Shown here one piece after another: positions 43,668 to 51,883 of a DNA stretch of 64,000 bases. Within the stretch, counting starts at the first letter, position 1; every line of letters starts with the position of its first letter. This DNA is from Micromonospora costi (GTDB lineage: Bacteria > Actinomycetota > Actinomycetes > Mycobacteriales > Micromonosporaceae), in the NCBI RefSeq assembly GCF_003626655.1, contig NZ_RBAN01000001.1, positions 372,001 to 436,000 of the forward strand, in the 5' to 3' direction. The notes beneath the pieces were generated by a model. That model was not told where the DNA came from, did no database searches, and was given only the letters and a program-made list of their open reading frames with translations. The translations under genes were made by a program, and so were the position numbers.

Positions 43668-44065
43668 CGCCTGTCCTCCTGCCCGCCGGGCCGGCGCGGG
43701 GCGGCGCGCCGGCCCAGCTCGCGGGGATGCCGGGCGGTCGCCGGGCCGGGAAAGATCCGGCGCAGCAGCGGCATCAGGCGCAGGTTGCCCTGCACGGTCA
43801 CGTCGTTGCGGAGCAGGGCCGACGAGATGTGCGTGTCTCCGGCGGCGAGGCGGTCGAAGACCGCCCGGTCGGCGCGGATCACGACGTCGGCGTCCTCGGC
43901 GGAGCGGCTCACCTCGACGTGCTGGTCGGCGACCGTCAGGTACCAGTGCTCCGTCCGGCCGTTCTCGCGCGCGTCCAACCGCAGCGTGCCCGTCGTCGTG
44001 TCCGGCAGCTCCGGGCGCCGCCTGGGTTCCAGTGCCGTCAGGTACTCGGCTGCCGACCTGGCCAT
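43664..44065 (-). CDS. SCP2-like sterol-carrier-domain protein
   Basis: A 133-residue protein with the SCP2 layout: ENGRTEHWYLTVADQHVEVS, DADVVIRADRAVFDRLAAGDTHISSALLRNDVTVQGNLRLMPLLRRIF. The DVTVQGN and L-x-x-G segments are the family marks. It may bind a lipid. It is first in a two-gene unit with the glycan debranching enzyme (ATGA overlap), an unexpected pairing. The tail after about 110 is basic and probably disordered. Confidence 0.8.
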   Translation of the reverse strand: MARSAAEYLTALEPRRRPELPDTTTGTLRLDARENGRTEHWYLTVADQHVEVSRSAEDADVVIRADRAVFDRLAAGDTHISSALLRNDVTVQGNLRLMPLLRRIFPGPATARHPRELGRRAAPRRPGGQEDRR

Positions 44066-44230
44066 CGGTCCCCTCCCCTCGCCCGCACACCGTCGCACGG
44101 CAGGGGGTGAGGCGGCCTCACCCGGACCGGATGAGCGCGCCGGCACGCGTCCGCCCGCGGGGCGCGACCCGCCGGGCACGCGACCCGCCGCGGGAAGCGA
44201 CCGCACGCGCGACGGGCGACCGCACGCCGG

Positions 44231-44255
44231 GTTTCGGTCGGCGCGCAGCGGGCAG
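44231..44255 (+). promoter_or_regulatory. SigF/SigB-like promoter candidate
   Basis: GTTT at 44231-44234 (GGTTT with the preceding base), 15 bases, then GGGCAG at 44250-44255, 30 bases before ATG 44286, whose ribosome site GGGGGGAGG lies in between. Confidence 0.45.
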
Positions 44256-44285
44256 CCCGCAGGCGACGAGCGGGGGGAGGAACGG

Positions 44286-45332
44286 ATGCGCGCGCTGCGC
44301 CTGCAACGGTGGAAGTCGGAGCCGGAACTGGTGGAGGTGCCCGAGCCGGCACCGGGCCCGGGCCAGGTGGTGGTCCGCGTGGGCGGTGCGGGCGCCTGCC
44401 ACTCGGACCTGCACCTGATGGACGATTTCGACGAGGGGTCGGTGCCCTGGAATCCCCCGTTCACCCTCGGCCACGAGAACGCCGGCTGGGTGCACGCCCT
44501 GGGCGACGGGGTGACCGGGCTGACCGTCGGGCAGCCCGTGGCCGTGTTCGGCGCGTGGGGCTGCGGCACGTGTGCGCGGTGCCGGGTGGGTGTCGACCCG
44601 TACTGCGAGAACCCGGCGGGAGCGCCGGTGCCCGGCGGAGGCGGCGGGCTCGGGCTCGACGGCGGCATGGCCGAGTTCGAGCTGGTGCCCGACGCCCGGC
44701 ACGTGGTACCGCTACCCGCCGGGCTCGACCCGGTGGACGCGGCGCCGCTCACCGACGCGGGCCTCACCCCGTACCACGCGATCCGCCGCTCGTGGCACCG
44801 GCTCGCTCCGGGCAGCACGACCGTGGTGATCGGCATCGGCGGGCTCGGGCACGTCGGCGTCCAGATCCTCAAGGCCACCACGGCGACCCGGGTGATCGCG
44901 GTCGACACCCGCGCGGACGCGTTGCGGCTGGCCGAGGAGTGCGGCGCCGACCTGACGGTGCCGTCGGGCACCACCGCGGCCGAGGAGATCCGGCAGGCCA
45001 CCGGCGGCCTGGGCGCCGACCTGGTGCTCGACTTCGTGGGCGCGGACGCCACCCTGGCGCTCGGCGCGGCGGTCGCCCGGACGGTCAGCGACCTGGCGAT
45101 CGTCGGCATCGGCGGCGGCACACTGCCCGTCGGGTTCTTCTCCGTGCCGTACGAGATGAGCGTCGCCACCACCTACTGGGGCAGCCGGCCCGAACTGATC
45201 GAGGTCCTCGACCTCGGCGCGCGGGGACTGGTCCGCCCGAAGACGGTGCGGTTGCCGCTGGACGACGCGCTCACCGCGTACCGGCGGATGCGCGACGGGA
45301 CGCTGGACGGCCGCGCGGTGATCGTGCCGTGA
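44286..45332 (+). CDS. Zinc-dependent alcohol dehydrogenase
   Basis: A 348-residue medium-chain dehydrogenase, oxidising alcohols or reducing aldehydes with NAD(P). Catalytic zinc ligands are in GACHSDLH (Cys near 38) and LGHENAGWV (His-Glu near 62); structural zinc is bound by the four Cys of WGCGTCARCRVGVDPYCENP. The nucleotide site is VVIGIGGLGHVGVQILKA near 180 and the sequence VIAVDTRADAL, with Asp after the second strand, suggests NAD. A stress-type promoter candidate lies just upstream. Confidence 0.9.
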   Translation: MRALRLQRWKSEPELVEVPEPAPGPGQVVVRVGGAGACHSDLHLMDDFDEGSVPWNPPFTLGHENAGWVHALGDGVTGLTVGQPVAVFGAWGCGTCARCRVGVDPYCENPAGAPVPGGGGGLGLDGGMAEFELVPDARHVVPLPAGLDPVDAAPLTDAGLTPYHAIRRSWHRLAPGSTTVVIGIGGLGHVGVQILKATTATRVIAVDTRADALRLAEECGADLTVPSGTTAAEEIRQATGGLGADLVLDFVGADATLALGAAVARTVSDLAIVGIGGGTLPVGFFSVPYEMSVATTYWGSRPELIEVLDLGARGLVRPKTVRLPLDDALTAYRRMRDGTLDGRAVIVP

Positions 45333-45387
45333 GCCCGGCGGCGGCCGGCCCCGCCGTGGTCAAACCGCGGTGGGCCCGCCGCCCGCG

Positions 45388-45897
45388 TCAGCCGACGCCG
45401 AGCAGCCCGCGCACGTAGGCCGCCTGCCCGACGTGCTGGAGGTCGTCCTCGACGACGCTGACCAGCCGGACCCCGAGGGTCACCGGCGGGTCCCACGCCT
45501 CGTCGACCACCCGGTCCAGCTCCGCGGGGCCCAGTCCGGCCAGGAACTCACGGGTACGCGCATGGACCACCTCGTGGTAGTCCACCAGTACCTGGGCGCT
45601 CTCCGGCCGCACGGCGGCGACCTGCGCGGCGGTGTAGCCGTACCCGGTGTCCCGCGTGTCCGCCGGTAGCCCGAACCGGGCGGCCCAGTCGCCGGTCACC
45701 CAGACCTGCTCGGCTCCCATCACGTCGGCGACGTGATCGTCCTGTATCCGGGTCAGGTGCCAGACCAGCCAGCCGACCGTGTTGGCGCCGGGCGCCGGGG
45801 CCTGCCGCAGCTGGTCCGGCGTGAGGCCGTCGACCGCCGCGCGGACCAGGTCGGGCAGCCGGTCGTACGTCTCGATCAGCAGCTCGCTCACGTCCAC
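45388..45897 (-). CDS. DinB/DUF664-family protein
   Basis: A 169-residue DinB-like four-helix protein. Metal-type His residues are in VGWLVWHLTRIQDDHVADV, the middle helix LVDYHEVVHARTREFL, and VVEDDLQHVGQAAYVRGLL. GTG 45897 (VDVSELLIETYDRLPDLV) has GGAAGGGG upstream; a TTG 20 codons earlier is less likely. Function probably thiol- or metal-linked as in the family; substrate unknown. Confidence 0.82.
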   Translation of the reverse strand: MDVSELLIETYDRLPDLVRAAVDGLTPDQLRQAPAPGANTVGWLVWHLTRIQDDHVADVMGAEQVWVTGDWAARFGLPADTRDTGYGYTAAQVAAVRPESAQVLVDYHEVVHARTREFLAGLGPAELDRVVDEAWDPPVTLGVRLVSVVEDDLQHVGQAAYVRGLLGVG

Positions 45898-45979
45898 GCC
45901 GTGTCCCCTTCCGCTGTCACCGTCGCTGCGAGAGGTACCGCTGCCGGTGGTGGTCAAACCTCATGACTACCGTGATCGG

Positions 45980-46495
45980 GTGGTCGCGGCGCTGGAGCTC
46001 TACCTGGACACCGACGCCACCCGACGGATCCGGGTGCTGTGGGACGCGTTGGAGTCCGAGGGTGTGCAGAGCATGCGGTCGTTGCTGGAGCAGCGGCACC
46101 GCCCGCACGTGTCGCTCGCCGTGGCGCCCCGTTTCGACCCCGATCGGGTGACGGCGGCGCTGCGCGGCATGGTGGTCGCCGCGCCGCTGCGGCTGTCGTT
46201 CCAGCACGCCGGCCAGTTCGTCGGTCGGGTGCTGTGGCTCGGGCCGACTCCCACCGCGGAGCTGCTGGCCCACCACCGGGAGGTGCACGCCCGGCTGACC
46301 GCGGCCGGCGTTCCGCTGGTCGCGCACTACCAGCCGGACCGCTGGGTGCCGCACTGCACGCTGTCGATGCGGGTGCCGAACGCGCTGATGGCCGCCGCCG
46401 TCCGCCGCTGCCTGGAGGTGCTGCCGATCGAGGCGACCGTGGTCGGCGCGGCGCTCACCGACCACGCCCGCGGCATCTCCTGCCCGCTGCCCTAG
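45980..46495 (+). CDS. 2'-5' RNA ligase / 2H phosphoesterase family protein
   Basis: A 171-residue 2H phosphoesterase-like protein. The two H-x-(S/T) motifs are HRPHVSLAV near residue 45 and VPHCTLSMRV near 125, together with VAALELYLDTDATRRIRVLWDAL at the start, which is common in actinobacterial members. These enzymes hydrolyse or ligate cyclic phosphodiesters of RNA. I take GTG 45980; two GTG codons 11 triplets upstream could extend it to overlap the promoter region of the divergent DinB-like gene. Confidence 0.8.
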   Translation: MVAALELYLDTDATRRIRVLWDALESEGVQSMRSLLEQRHRPHVSLAVAPRFDPDRVTAALRGMVVAAPLRLSFQHAGQFVGRVLWLGPTPTAELLAHHREVHARLTAAGVPLVAHYQPDRWVPHCTLSMRVPNALMAAAVRRCLEVLPIEATVVGAALTDHARGISCPLP

Positions 46496-46768
46496 GGCGA
46501 CGCCGGCGTCGCCAGCCGGGCCGCGACCCGCGCCACCCCGCATGCACGAATGTGCGAATGGCGGTGAGAGCCGGCGCGGACGACGCGGCGGCGGAGTCGG
46601 GTAATGGGAAACCGACTGTGCGGACGCTTCCCGACGTGGGATGGTTCCAGTGAGCCGTGTCACACGGCGTGCGATCCGCGTGCGTGCGGCCGCCCGCCGT
46701 GCCCGCCTGCCGCCCACCGCCCCGGTGGGCCCCCGCGGGGTCACGGCTGCGACGAGAGAGGCAGTGCC

Positions 46769-46954
46769 ATGCAGGCTCAACGCAGCGCGCCACCGGTCGA
46801 ATCGAGCCGGACCAGCGACGACCCCCAGGTCGGCGGCACCACCGGAGCGTCGACCCCGCTCACCGTGTGGGCCGCCTCCGCCATGCTCGGCCGCATCGGC
46901 GCCGGCGAGGACGAGACCGAGGACGAGCGGCACATCCTGCGCGGCTTCGAGTAG
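46769..46954 (+). CDS. Small hypothetical protein (61 aa)
   Basis: ATG 46769 with AGAGAGG upstream opens a 61-codon frame. The product has a Ser/Thr/Gly-rich first half, a short hydrophobic helix PLTVWAASAMLGRIG and an acidic end GEDETEDERHILRGFE. No family recognised. The preceding 270 bases (46496-46768) hold no gene that I can support. Confidence 0.5.
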   Translation: MQAQRSAPPVESSRTSDDPQVGGTTGASTPLTVWAASAMLGRIGAGEDETEDERHILRGFE

Positions 46955-47033
46955 AGCGGGATCGTCCGCGGCGCCGCCCCGGGTCGTCGTCCGCGCGACG
47001 CCGTGGCGGCGTGGCGCCGGGCGGGCGTCCGGC

Positions 47034-48164
47034 TCACAGCCAGCCGCGCCGCTTGAAGACCAGGTAGAGGGTGCCGCAGACGAGCGCCATGAGCCCGATC
47101 GCGAAGAGGTAGCCGAACCGCCAGTGCAGCTCCGGCATGTGGACGAAGTTCATGCCGTAGACGGTGCCGATCAGGGTGGGCGCGAAGAGGATCGCCGCCC
47201 ACGAGGAGACCTTCTTCAGCTCCTCGTTCTGGGCGTAGTTGGCCGCCGTGAGGCTGCGCATCTCCTCGTTCTGCTGCTGGGAGACCAGGGTCGCGTTCAC
47301 GGCGAGGATGTTCTGCAACAGGTGGCGGAAGCTGTCCACCCGCTCCACCACCTGGGTGAGGTGGTCGGTGACGTCCCGCAGGTAGCGCTGCAGCTCCTCG
47401 TCCGAGCTGTACTTGCCGGACCCGGCGGCCAGCGCGGCGAGCACGCCCAGCAGTGGCCGGGCGGCCCGCTGGAACTGGATCACCTCGCGGCTCAGCTCGT
47501 AGATCCGCCGGCTGGCGTTCGGGTCCCCACCGAACACCTCGGTCTCGATCTCGTCGATGTCGTGCTCCAGCCCCGCCACGACCGGGGCGTACCCGTCGAC
47601 CACCTGGTCGAGGATCGCGTAGAGCACCGCCTGCGGGCCGCGGGCCAGCATCTGCGGCTCGGCCTCCAACCGGCGCCGGATGGCCGCCAGGTCGGGCGCC
47701 TCGCCGTGCCGGACCGTGATGACGAAGCCGGGGCCGATGAACAGGTGCACCTCGCTGAACTCGACCACCTCGTGCACGTCGTCGTAGCGCGCGGCGCGCA
47801 GGACCACGAACAACGTCTCGCCGTACCGCTCCAGCTTGGGCCGCTGGTGGGCGTTGATGGCGTCCTCGACGGCCAGGTCGTGCAGCCGGAACTCCCGGGC
47901 GAGCGAGGTGATCTGCTCGCGGTCGGGCCGGTACAGCCCGATCCAGGCCATCGCATCGGTCAGTTCCTGGAGGCAGCGGTACGTGTCGGCGAGGGTCGAC
48001 GGCGAGGCGTACCGGTACCCGCGCGCGTACACGGCGCTGTCGACGACGCCACGGGGGCGCTCCGGCGCCTCGTCCGGGCCTCGCCCCTCCGGGGCGTGCT
48101 CGTGCTCGTCGAGGCGGCGACCGAACCCGCCCTCGTCCGGCTGGAGGTGACCGTCGCCGACCAT
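47034..48164 (-). CDS. corA: CorA-type magnesium/cobalt channel
   Basis: A 376-residue CorA-family protein, a pentameric inner-membrane divalent cation channel. The N-terminal alpha/beta domain has AWIGLYRPDREQ and LHDLAVEDAINAHQRPKLERY; a long stalk helix with coiled-coil character follows; two C-terminal helices are separated by the loop YGMNFVHMPE with the GMN filter motif, and the end FKRRGWL is basic as expected. I take ATG 48164, which has GGGGAGG upstream; an ATG 32 codons earlier opens a poorly conserved, low-complexity extension. Confidence 0.88.
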   Translation of the reverse strand: MVGDGHLQPDEGGFGRRLDEHEHAPEGRGPDEAPERPRGVVDSAVYARGYRYASPSTLADTYRCLQELTDAMAWIGLYRPDREQITSLAREFRLHDLAVEDAINAHQRPKLERYGETLFVVLRAARYDDVHEVVEFSEVHLFIGPGFVITVRHGEAPDLAAIRRRLEAEPQMLARGPQAVLYAILDQVVDGYAPVVAGLEHDIDEIETEVFGGDPNASRRIYELSREVIQFQRAARPLLGVLAALAAGSGKYSSDEELQRYLRDVTDHLTQVVERVDSFRHLLQNILAVNATLVSQQQNEEMRSLTAANYAQNEELKKVSSWAAILFAPTLIGTVYGMNFVHMPELHWRFGYLFAIGLMALVCGTLYLVFKRRGWL

Positions 48165-48323
48165 GACCACCTCCCCGCGCGCCTCCCGGTGGCCGTGCCG
48201 CGTGCGCCCACCGGCACGGACGGCCGGATCCGGGCACCGCGCCCACCGGGGCGGGTGCATCCCCCGTCCCCGCCCGCCGAAACCCGGGGCCGGCGGCGCG
48301 GGGGCACACGCGGCAAGCGGCCG

Positions 48324-49355
48324 TCAGCCGTCGACCCGGCGGACCATGTTCATGATCGTCTCGACCTGGGCGCCTCCCTTGATCGGGTAGTTCGTCGCGC
48401 CGAGGTAACCCCACCAGTCCCAGCAGCCGTTCGGGTTGACCGCCGAGGTGGTGGCCTGCGGGTAGAGCACGATCATGCTGTTGGTGTCGGCGTACTGGTT
48501 GAGGTTGGCCCGGTCCACGAAGGCGGTGCCGACCCGGCCGTAGCCCTGGAGGCAGCCGTGCAACGCGACCAGCAGCCGGCAGGACTGCCCGGCCGCGCAG
48601 GACGGCGGCACGTACGCGAAGCCGGCCGCGTCCATGCTGATGCCGTTCGCCCAGCCGTTGACCGCGAAGGTGTTCTGGTTGAAGCGGATCAGCGTGCCGC
48701 GCAGCGGCCCGGTGTTCGGCGCCTGCACCGAGCCGAGGAGCTTGCGCAGGAACGCGTTCTGCGGGTCGGTGCCGCAGTCGTTGAGGAACGGCGACGCGGT
48801 GACCGTGCACCCACCCGTGCCGTACGGGGTCACCCACGCGTGGCCGGCCGGCGAGCCGCTGTCGTACTGGACGCTCGCCCCGAAGCGCTGGTGGTACCCG
48901 ACGAGGTCGTCGGTGACCGACTTCTTGACAGTGCCGTCGGAGGTGCCGTGGAAGACGTACGCGGGGCGCGACGCGAGGTTGCCCACCGGGTCGATCCAGC
49001 CGTACGACGCCCACGTGCGGGTGTACGCCTCCAGCGTGGCCGGGTAGGTCGGGTAGATGTTGTCGCCGCACGCGTAGAGGGCCTGGCTCACGGTGTTCTG
49101 CGCGCAGTAGTAGGGCCCTGCGGCGAAGACGGCCGACCCGCGGATGCGCCCCGAGTACGCCACCTGGAGCTGGGTGGCCATGTAGCCGCCCGAGGACACG
49201 CCGGCGACGTACACCGCGGAGACGTTGTAGGTGTTCAGTGAGCCGCTCACCGGCGGCACGGTGTAGGGGGTGCCGGCGGCCCACGCGGCGCCCGCCGGGG
49301 GCAGCGCGAGCAGCAGGCCGAGGCTGGCGGCCAGGGCCTTCCACACACTTCTCAT
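48324..49355 (-). CDS. Secreted PHB-depolymerase-family esterase
   Basis: A 343-residue exported esterase. The signal peptide MRSVWKALAASLGLLLALPPAGAAWA is evident. The catalytic Ser is in the lipase box AGVSSGGYMATQ near residue 55; AYVFHGTSDGTV gives the Asp; and GSPAGHAWVTPYG the His. A second typical segment is LLVALHGCLQGY, and CWDWWGYLGATNY is common in intracellular-type PHB depolymerase relatives. It may cleave poly(3-hydroxybutyrate) or other polyesters outside the cell; the substrate is not proven. Confidence 0.85.
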   Translation of the reverse strand: MRSVWKALAASLGLLLALPPAGAAWAAGTPYTVPPVSGSLNTYNVSAVYVAGVSSGGYMATQLQVAYSGRIRGSAVFAAGPYYCAQNTVSQALYACGDNIYPTYPATLEAYTRTWASYGWIDPVGNLASRPAYVFHGTSDGTVKKSVTDDLVGYHQRFGASVQYDSGSPAGHAWVTPYGTGGCTVTASPFLNDCGTDPQNAFLRKLLGSVQAPNTGPLRGTLIRFNQNTFAVNGWANGISMDAAGFAYVPPSCAAGQSCRLLVALHGCLQGYGRVGTAFVDRANLNQYADTNSMIVLYPQATTSAVNPNGCWDWWGYLGATNYPIKGGAQVETIMNMVRRVDG

Positions 49356-49609
49356 GATTCACTCCTGTCGACCGGCACCGGCGACGCCGGCGTGCGCCGA
49401 CGGTACCGAGACATGCATCACAGTCCATATGAGCGCGGCACACACAAGCCGCGGGTCCCGGGTGTCGCCGGCCGCCGGGGTCCACGGACGACTGCCGGCG
49501 CCCGCGCGGCGAGCGGGCCGGTCGCGGGTGCGGTGTGTCGGCGCCACGGCCACGGGTATCCGGGGCGGGCCCGCGGATGCCGGGCGCCAGGAAGCGCCGG
49601 GAGGCCACC

Positions 49610-49762
49610 ATGTCGCAGGGTTCCGACGAGCAGCGCCCGCCCGCGCGGGAGCGCCCGCGGCCGGCGCGCCGCGAGCCGGAGCCGCCCGCCGATCTCGACG
49701 ACGACGCGTGGACCGACGACGACGCCCGGGCGCCGGACACCGCGCCGAGCGAGGAGTCCTGA
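49610..49762 (+). CDS. Small charged hypothetical protein (50 aa)
   Basis: ATG 49610 preceded by CGGGAGG opens a frame for a 50-residue product, basic and Arg/Pro-rich first, then strongly acidic (DLDDDAWTDDDARAPD). No Cys or membrane segment. No family recognised; similar short acidic proteins are common in actinomycetes. Confidence 0.5.
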   Translation: MSQGSDEQRPPARERPRPARREPEPPADLDDDAWTDDDARAPDTAPSEES

Positions 49763-49777
49763 AGGCCGGTACGCCGG

Positions 49778-49802
49778 GTTTGCCGGACGGACCCGCGGGA
49801 AC
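49778..49802 (+). promoter_or_regulatory. SigF/SigB-like promoter candidate
   Basis: GTTT at 49778-49781 (GGTTT with the preceding base), 15 bases, then GGGAAC at 49797-49802. It lies 38 bases before the strong ribosome site-led mini-frame at 49840 and 72 bases before the LtrA start. Confidence 0.45.
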
Positions 49803-49839
49803 GCGCGCCCGGCCCGCTGGCAGGGGTGGAGGAGGCTTC

Positions 49840-49881
49840 GTGATCGTCCCGGCACCGCACCCGCCCGCCGCCGGTGGGTGA
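49840..49881 (+). CDS. Possible 13-codon leader frame before the LtrA gene
   Basis: GTG 49840 has a very strong ribosome site (GGTGGAGGAGG, six bases before), yet the frame ends after 13 codons at TGA 49879-49881, overlapping the LtrA GTG at 49874. The LtrA start has no ribosome site of its own, so translation of this mini-frame may be needed to start LtrA. Confidence 0.35.
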   Translation: MIVPAPHPPAAGG

Positions 49882-51154
49882 CCCCGGCGCGGCCGGCCCC
49901 GACCGGTTGACTCCACCGCTGCGCCCGGGGCTGCGGCCCGTCGAGGAACGGACCCGCGTCACCACCGCGGAACTCTTCTTCGACGTGGTCTTCGTGTTCG
50001 CGTTCATCCAGGTCACCACGCTCATGGCGAGCGAGGCCAGCGCGCTGGGCGTCCTGCACGGGCTGCTCGTCCTGACCATGCTCTGGTGGACCTGGTCGCT
50101 GTTCGCGTGGCTCGGCAACCGGGTGCGGGGCAGTTACGGGTTGTCCCGGCTGGTGCTCCTCGTCACCACGCCGGTCATGTTCGTACTGGCCGTGAACACC
50201 CGGGAGGCGTTCAACGACTTCCCCGGCGGCGGTCACGCGACGCCGGTGGTGTTCGTGGCCACCTTCTTCGTCGTGCGGCTCCTCTACCTGGCGCTGCGGC
50301 TCTACGCGTCCGACCCGCTGCGCGGGCGCGACGTCGCGGCGCTCCTCGCGCCGGCGCTGCTCGCCACCCTCCTGCTGCTGTTCTCCGCGCTGCTGCCGGG
50401 ATCCGGCCTGGACGGGACGACGGTGCGCTACGGCCAGGTGGCGCTCTGGGTCCTCGCCATCGCCGTGGAGTACGGCGCGGCGCTGCTGCTGCCCGTGCCC
50501 GAGCGCGCCGTCTTCTCCGCCGGGCACTGGACCGAACGGCACAGCCTCATCGTGATCGTGGCGCTGGGCGAGGTGCTGGTGGCGGTCGGGATCGCCGGCG
50601 CAGACCTCCCGAACTCGCGCGGCCTCATCTTCACCTCCGCGCTCGCCGTCGTGGTGGCCGGTGCGCTGGAGTGGATCTACTTCGACATCTCCGCGCTCGT
50701 GGGCGAGCACGCGCTGCGCCGGGCCGAACCCCGGCACTGGGTGACGCTGGCCCGGGACGCCTACAGCTACCTGCACCTGCCGATGATCGCCGGCATCATC
50801 CTGCTGGCGGCCGGCCTGAAGCACACGCCCGCCCTCGTGACGACCGCTCCCAGCTACCGGTCGGGCGCCCCGCTCGACGACCTCGGCCGGTACACCATGT
50901 ACGGCGGGGTGGCGCTGTACCTGCTCGCCCACGCCGCGTTCCAGGTGCGGCTCAGCCGCCTGGTCCTGCCGGTCGTCTGGCCCCGGCTCCTGGCGGCGGC
51001 CGTGCTGCTCGCGCTCCTCCCGGTCACAGCCCGGATCTCGGCGTCGCGGTCGGTCGCCTGGCTCGCGGTGGTCTGCGTCGTCGCGGCGGTCACCGAGACC
51101 GTGGTGGGCCGCAACCATCGTCGCCGCCTCCGGGCGGCGGTCACGGCGGAGTAG
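49874..51154 (+). CDS. ltrA: Low temperature requirement A (LtrA) family membrane protein
   Basis: A 426-residue membrane protein with about 10-12 hydrophobic helices. The family marks are RTTAELFFDVVFVFAFIQVT-like text near residue 30, TMLWWTWSLFAWLGNR, FFVVRLLYLALRLY, the middle HSLIVIVALGEVLVAVG and YFDISALVGEHALRR. The biochemical role of LtrA is not established; it was found through growth at low temperature in Listeria. The start GTG 49874 is the first in frame and overlaps a short leader frame. A stress-type promoter candidate is upstream. Confidence 0.85.
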   Translation: MGDPGAAGPDRLTPPLRPGLRPVEERTRVTTAELFFDVVFVFAFIQVTTLMASEASALGVLHGLLVLTMLWWTWSLFAWLGNRVRGSYGLSRLVLLVTTPVMFVLAVNTREAFNDFPGGGHATPVVFVATFFVVRLLYLALRLYASDPLRGRDVAALLAPALLATLLLLFSALLPGSGLDGTTVRYGQVALWVLAIAVEYGAALLLPVPERAVFSAGHWTERHSLIVIVALGEVLVAVGIAGADLPNSRGLIFTSALAVVVAGALEWIYFDISALVGEHALRRAEPRHWVTLARDAYSYLHLPMIAGIILLAAGLKHTPALVTTAPSYRSGAPLDDLGRYTMYGGVALYLLAHAAFQVRLSRLVLPVVWPRLLAAAVLLALLPVTARISASRSVAWLAVVCVVAAVTETVVGRNHRRRLRAAVTAE

Positions 51155-51205
51155 GGCCCACGACGTTAGCCTGCTCACTTCAGAGCACGAAAGTTTGCGG
51201 AGGCT

Positions 51206-51218
51206 GAAAGATCCTTTC
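51206..51218. promoter_or_regulatory. Palindromic operator candidate of the TetR-type regulator
   Basis: GAAAG-ATC-CTTTC at 51206-51218 lies 14 bases before the regulator start within an A/T-richer promoter stretch. It is likely the self-control site for the regulator and efflux pair. Confidence 0.45.
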
Positions 51219-51231
51219 TACGTTTGACCGC

Positions 51232-51849
51232 GTGGCCCTCGACCCCGCTCCCGCCGGCCTGCGCGACCGCAAGAAGCGGCAGACCCGGGACGCCCTGGCC
51301 ACCGCCGCGCTCCGGCTGGTCGCCGAACGTGGGCTCGAACAGGTGACCGTCGAGGACATCAGCGCGGCGGCCGACGTCTCGTCGCGGACGTTCTTCAACT
51401 ACTTCCCGAGCAAGGACGACGCGCTCCTCGGCGACCACATGATCGACAGCGACCGGTTCACGGCGCGTCTCGCCCGGGTCCCTCCGGCGGTTCCCGCCCT
51501 CGCGGCCGTCCGCGCGGCCCTCGGCGAGGTGATCGACGGCATGCAGGCCGACCGCGAGCGGTGGCTGCTGCGCATGGCGGTGGTCGAGCGGAACCCGGCC
51601 CTGCTCCCCCGCCTGGTCGCGGCCGGCACCGAGGCCGAACGTGCCGTCACGGCGGCCGTCGCCGCGCGGGTGGGCGTACCCCCGGACCACGGTTTTCCGG
51701 TCCTGCTCACGACCGTGACCGGCGCCGCCTTCCGCACCGCCATGCTGCGGTGGGCCGCGGCCGGGGGCGCCCGGTCGCTGAGCGACCTGGTGGACGAGGC
51801 GTTCGACGCGCTCGCCGCCGGCCTGCCTGATCCCCCGCCGGCGCACTGA
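51232..51849 (+). CDS. TetR-family transcriptional regulator
   Basis: A 205-residue TetR repressor. The DNA-binding domain is residues 12-60: RDRKKRQTRDALATAALRL, VTVEDISAAADVSSRTFFNYFPSKDDALL (helix-turn-helix). The ligand domain is variable. It is followed 34 bases later by a drug-efflux gene, so it probably represses that transporter and itself through the palindrome just upstream of its start. Confidence 0.9.
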   Translation: MALDPAPAGLRDRKKRQTRDALATAALRLVAERGLEQVTVEDISAAADVSSRTFFNYFPSKDDALLGDHMIDSDRFTARLARVPPAVPALAAVRAALGEVIDGMQADRERWLLRMAVVERNPALLPRLVAAGTEAERAVTAAVAARVGVPPDHGFPVLLTTVTGAAFRTAMLRWAAAGGARSLSDLVDEAFDALAAGLPDPPPAH

Positions 51850-51883
51850 CCCGACCCCTTCCACCGACGAGACAAGGAAGCAG

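Noticed and set aside
40995..44285. Long plus-strand frame joining up to the alcohol dehydrogenase
   Set aside because: Antisense to the glycoside hydrolase and SCP2-like genes; the dehydrogenase starts at 44286 with its own ribosome site.
45350..45962. Repeated TGGTCAAACC at 45356 and 45950 as an att site or mobile element border
   Set aside because: Only about 10-12 bases match, no integrase or target duplication is present, and the enclosed gene is an ordinary DinB-like gene.
46777..50118. Minus-strand frame of more than 1,000 codons
   Set aside because: Crosses CorA, the PHB-depolymerase-like gene and LtrA in a different frame or strand; composition is of a shadow frame.
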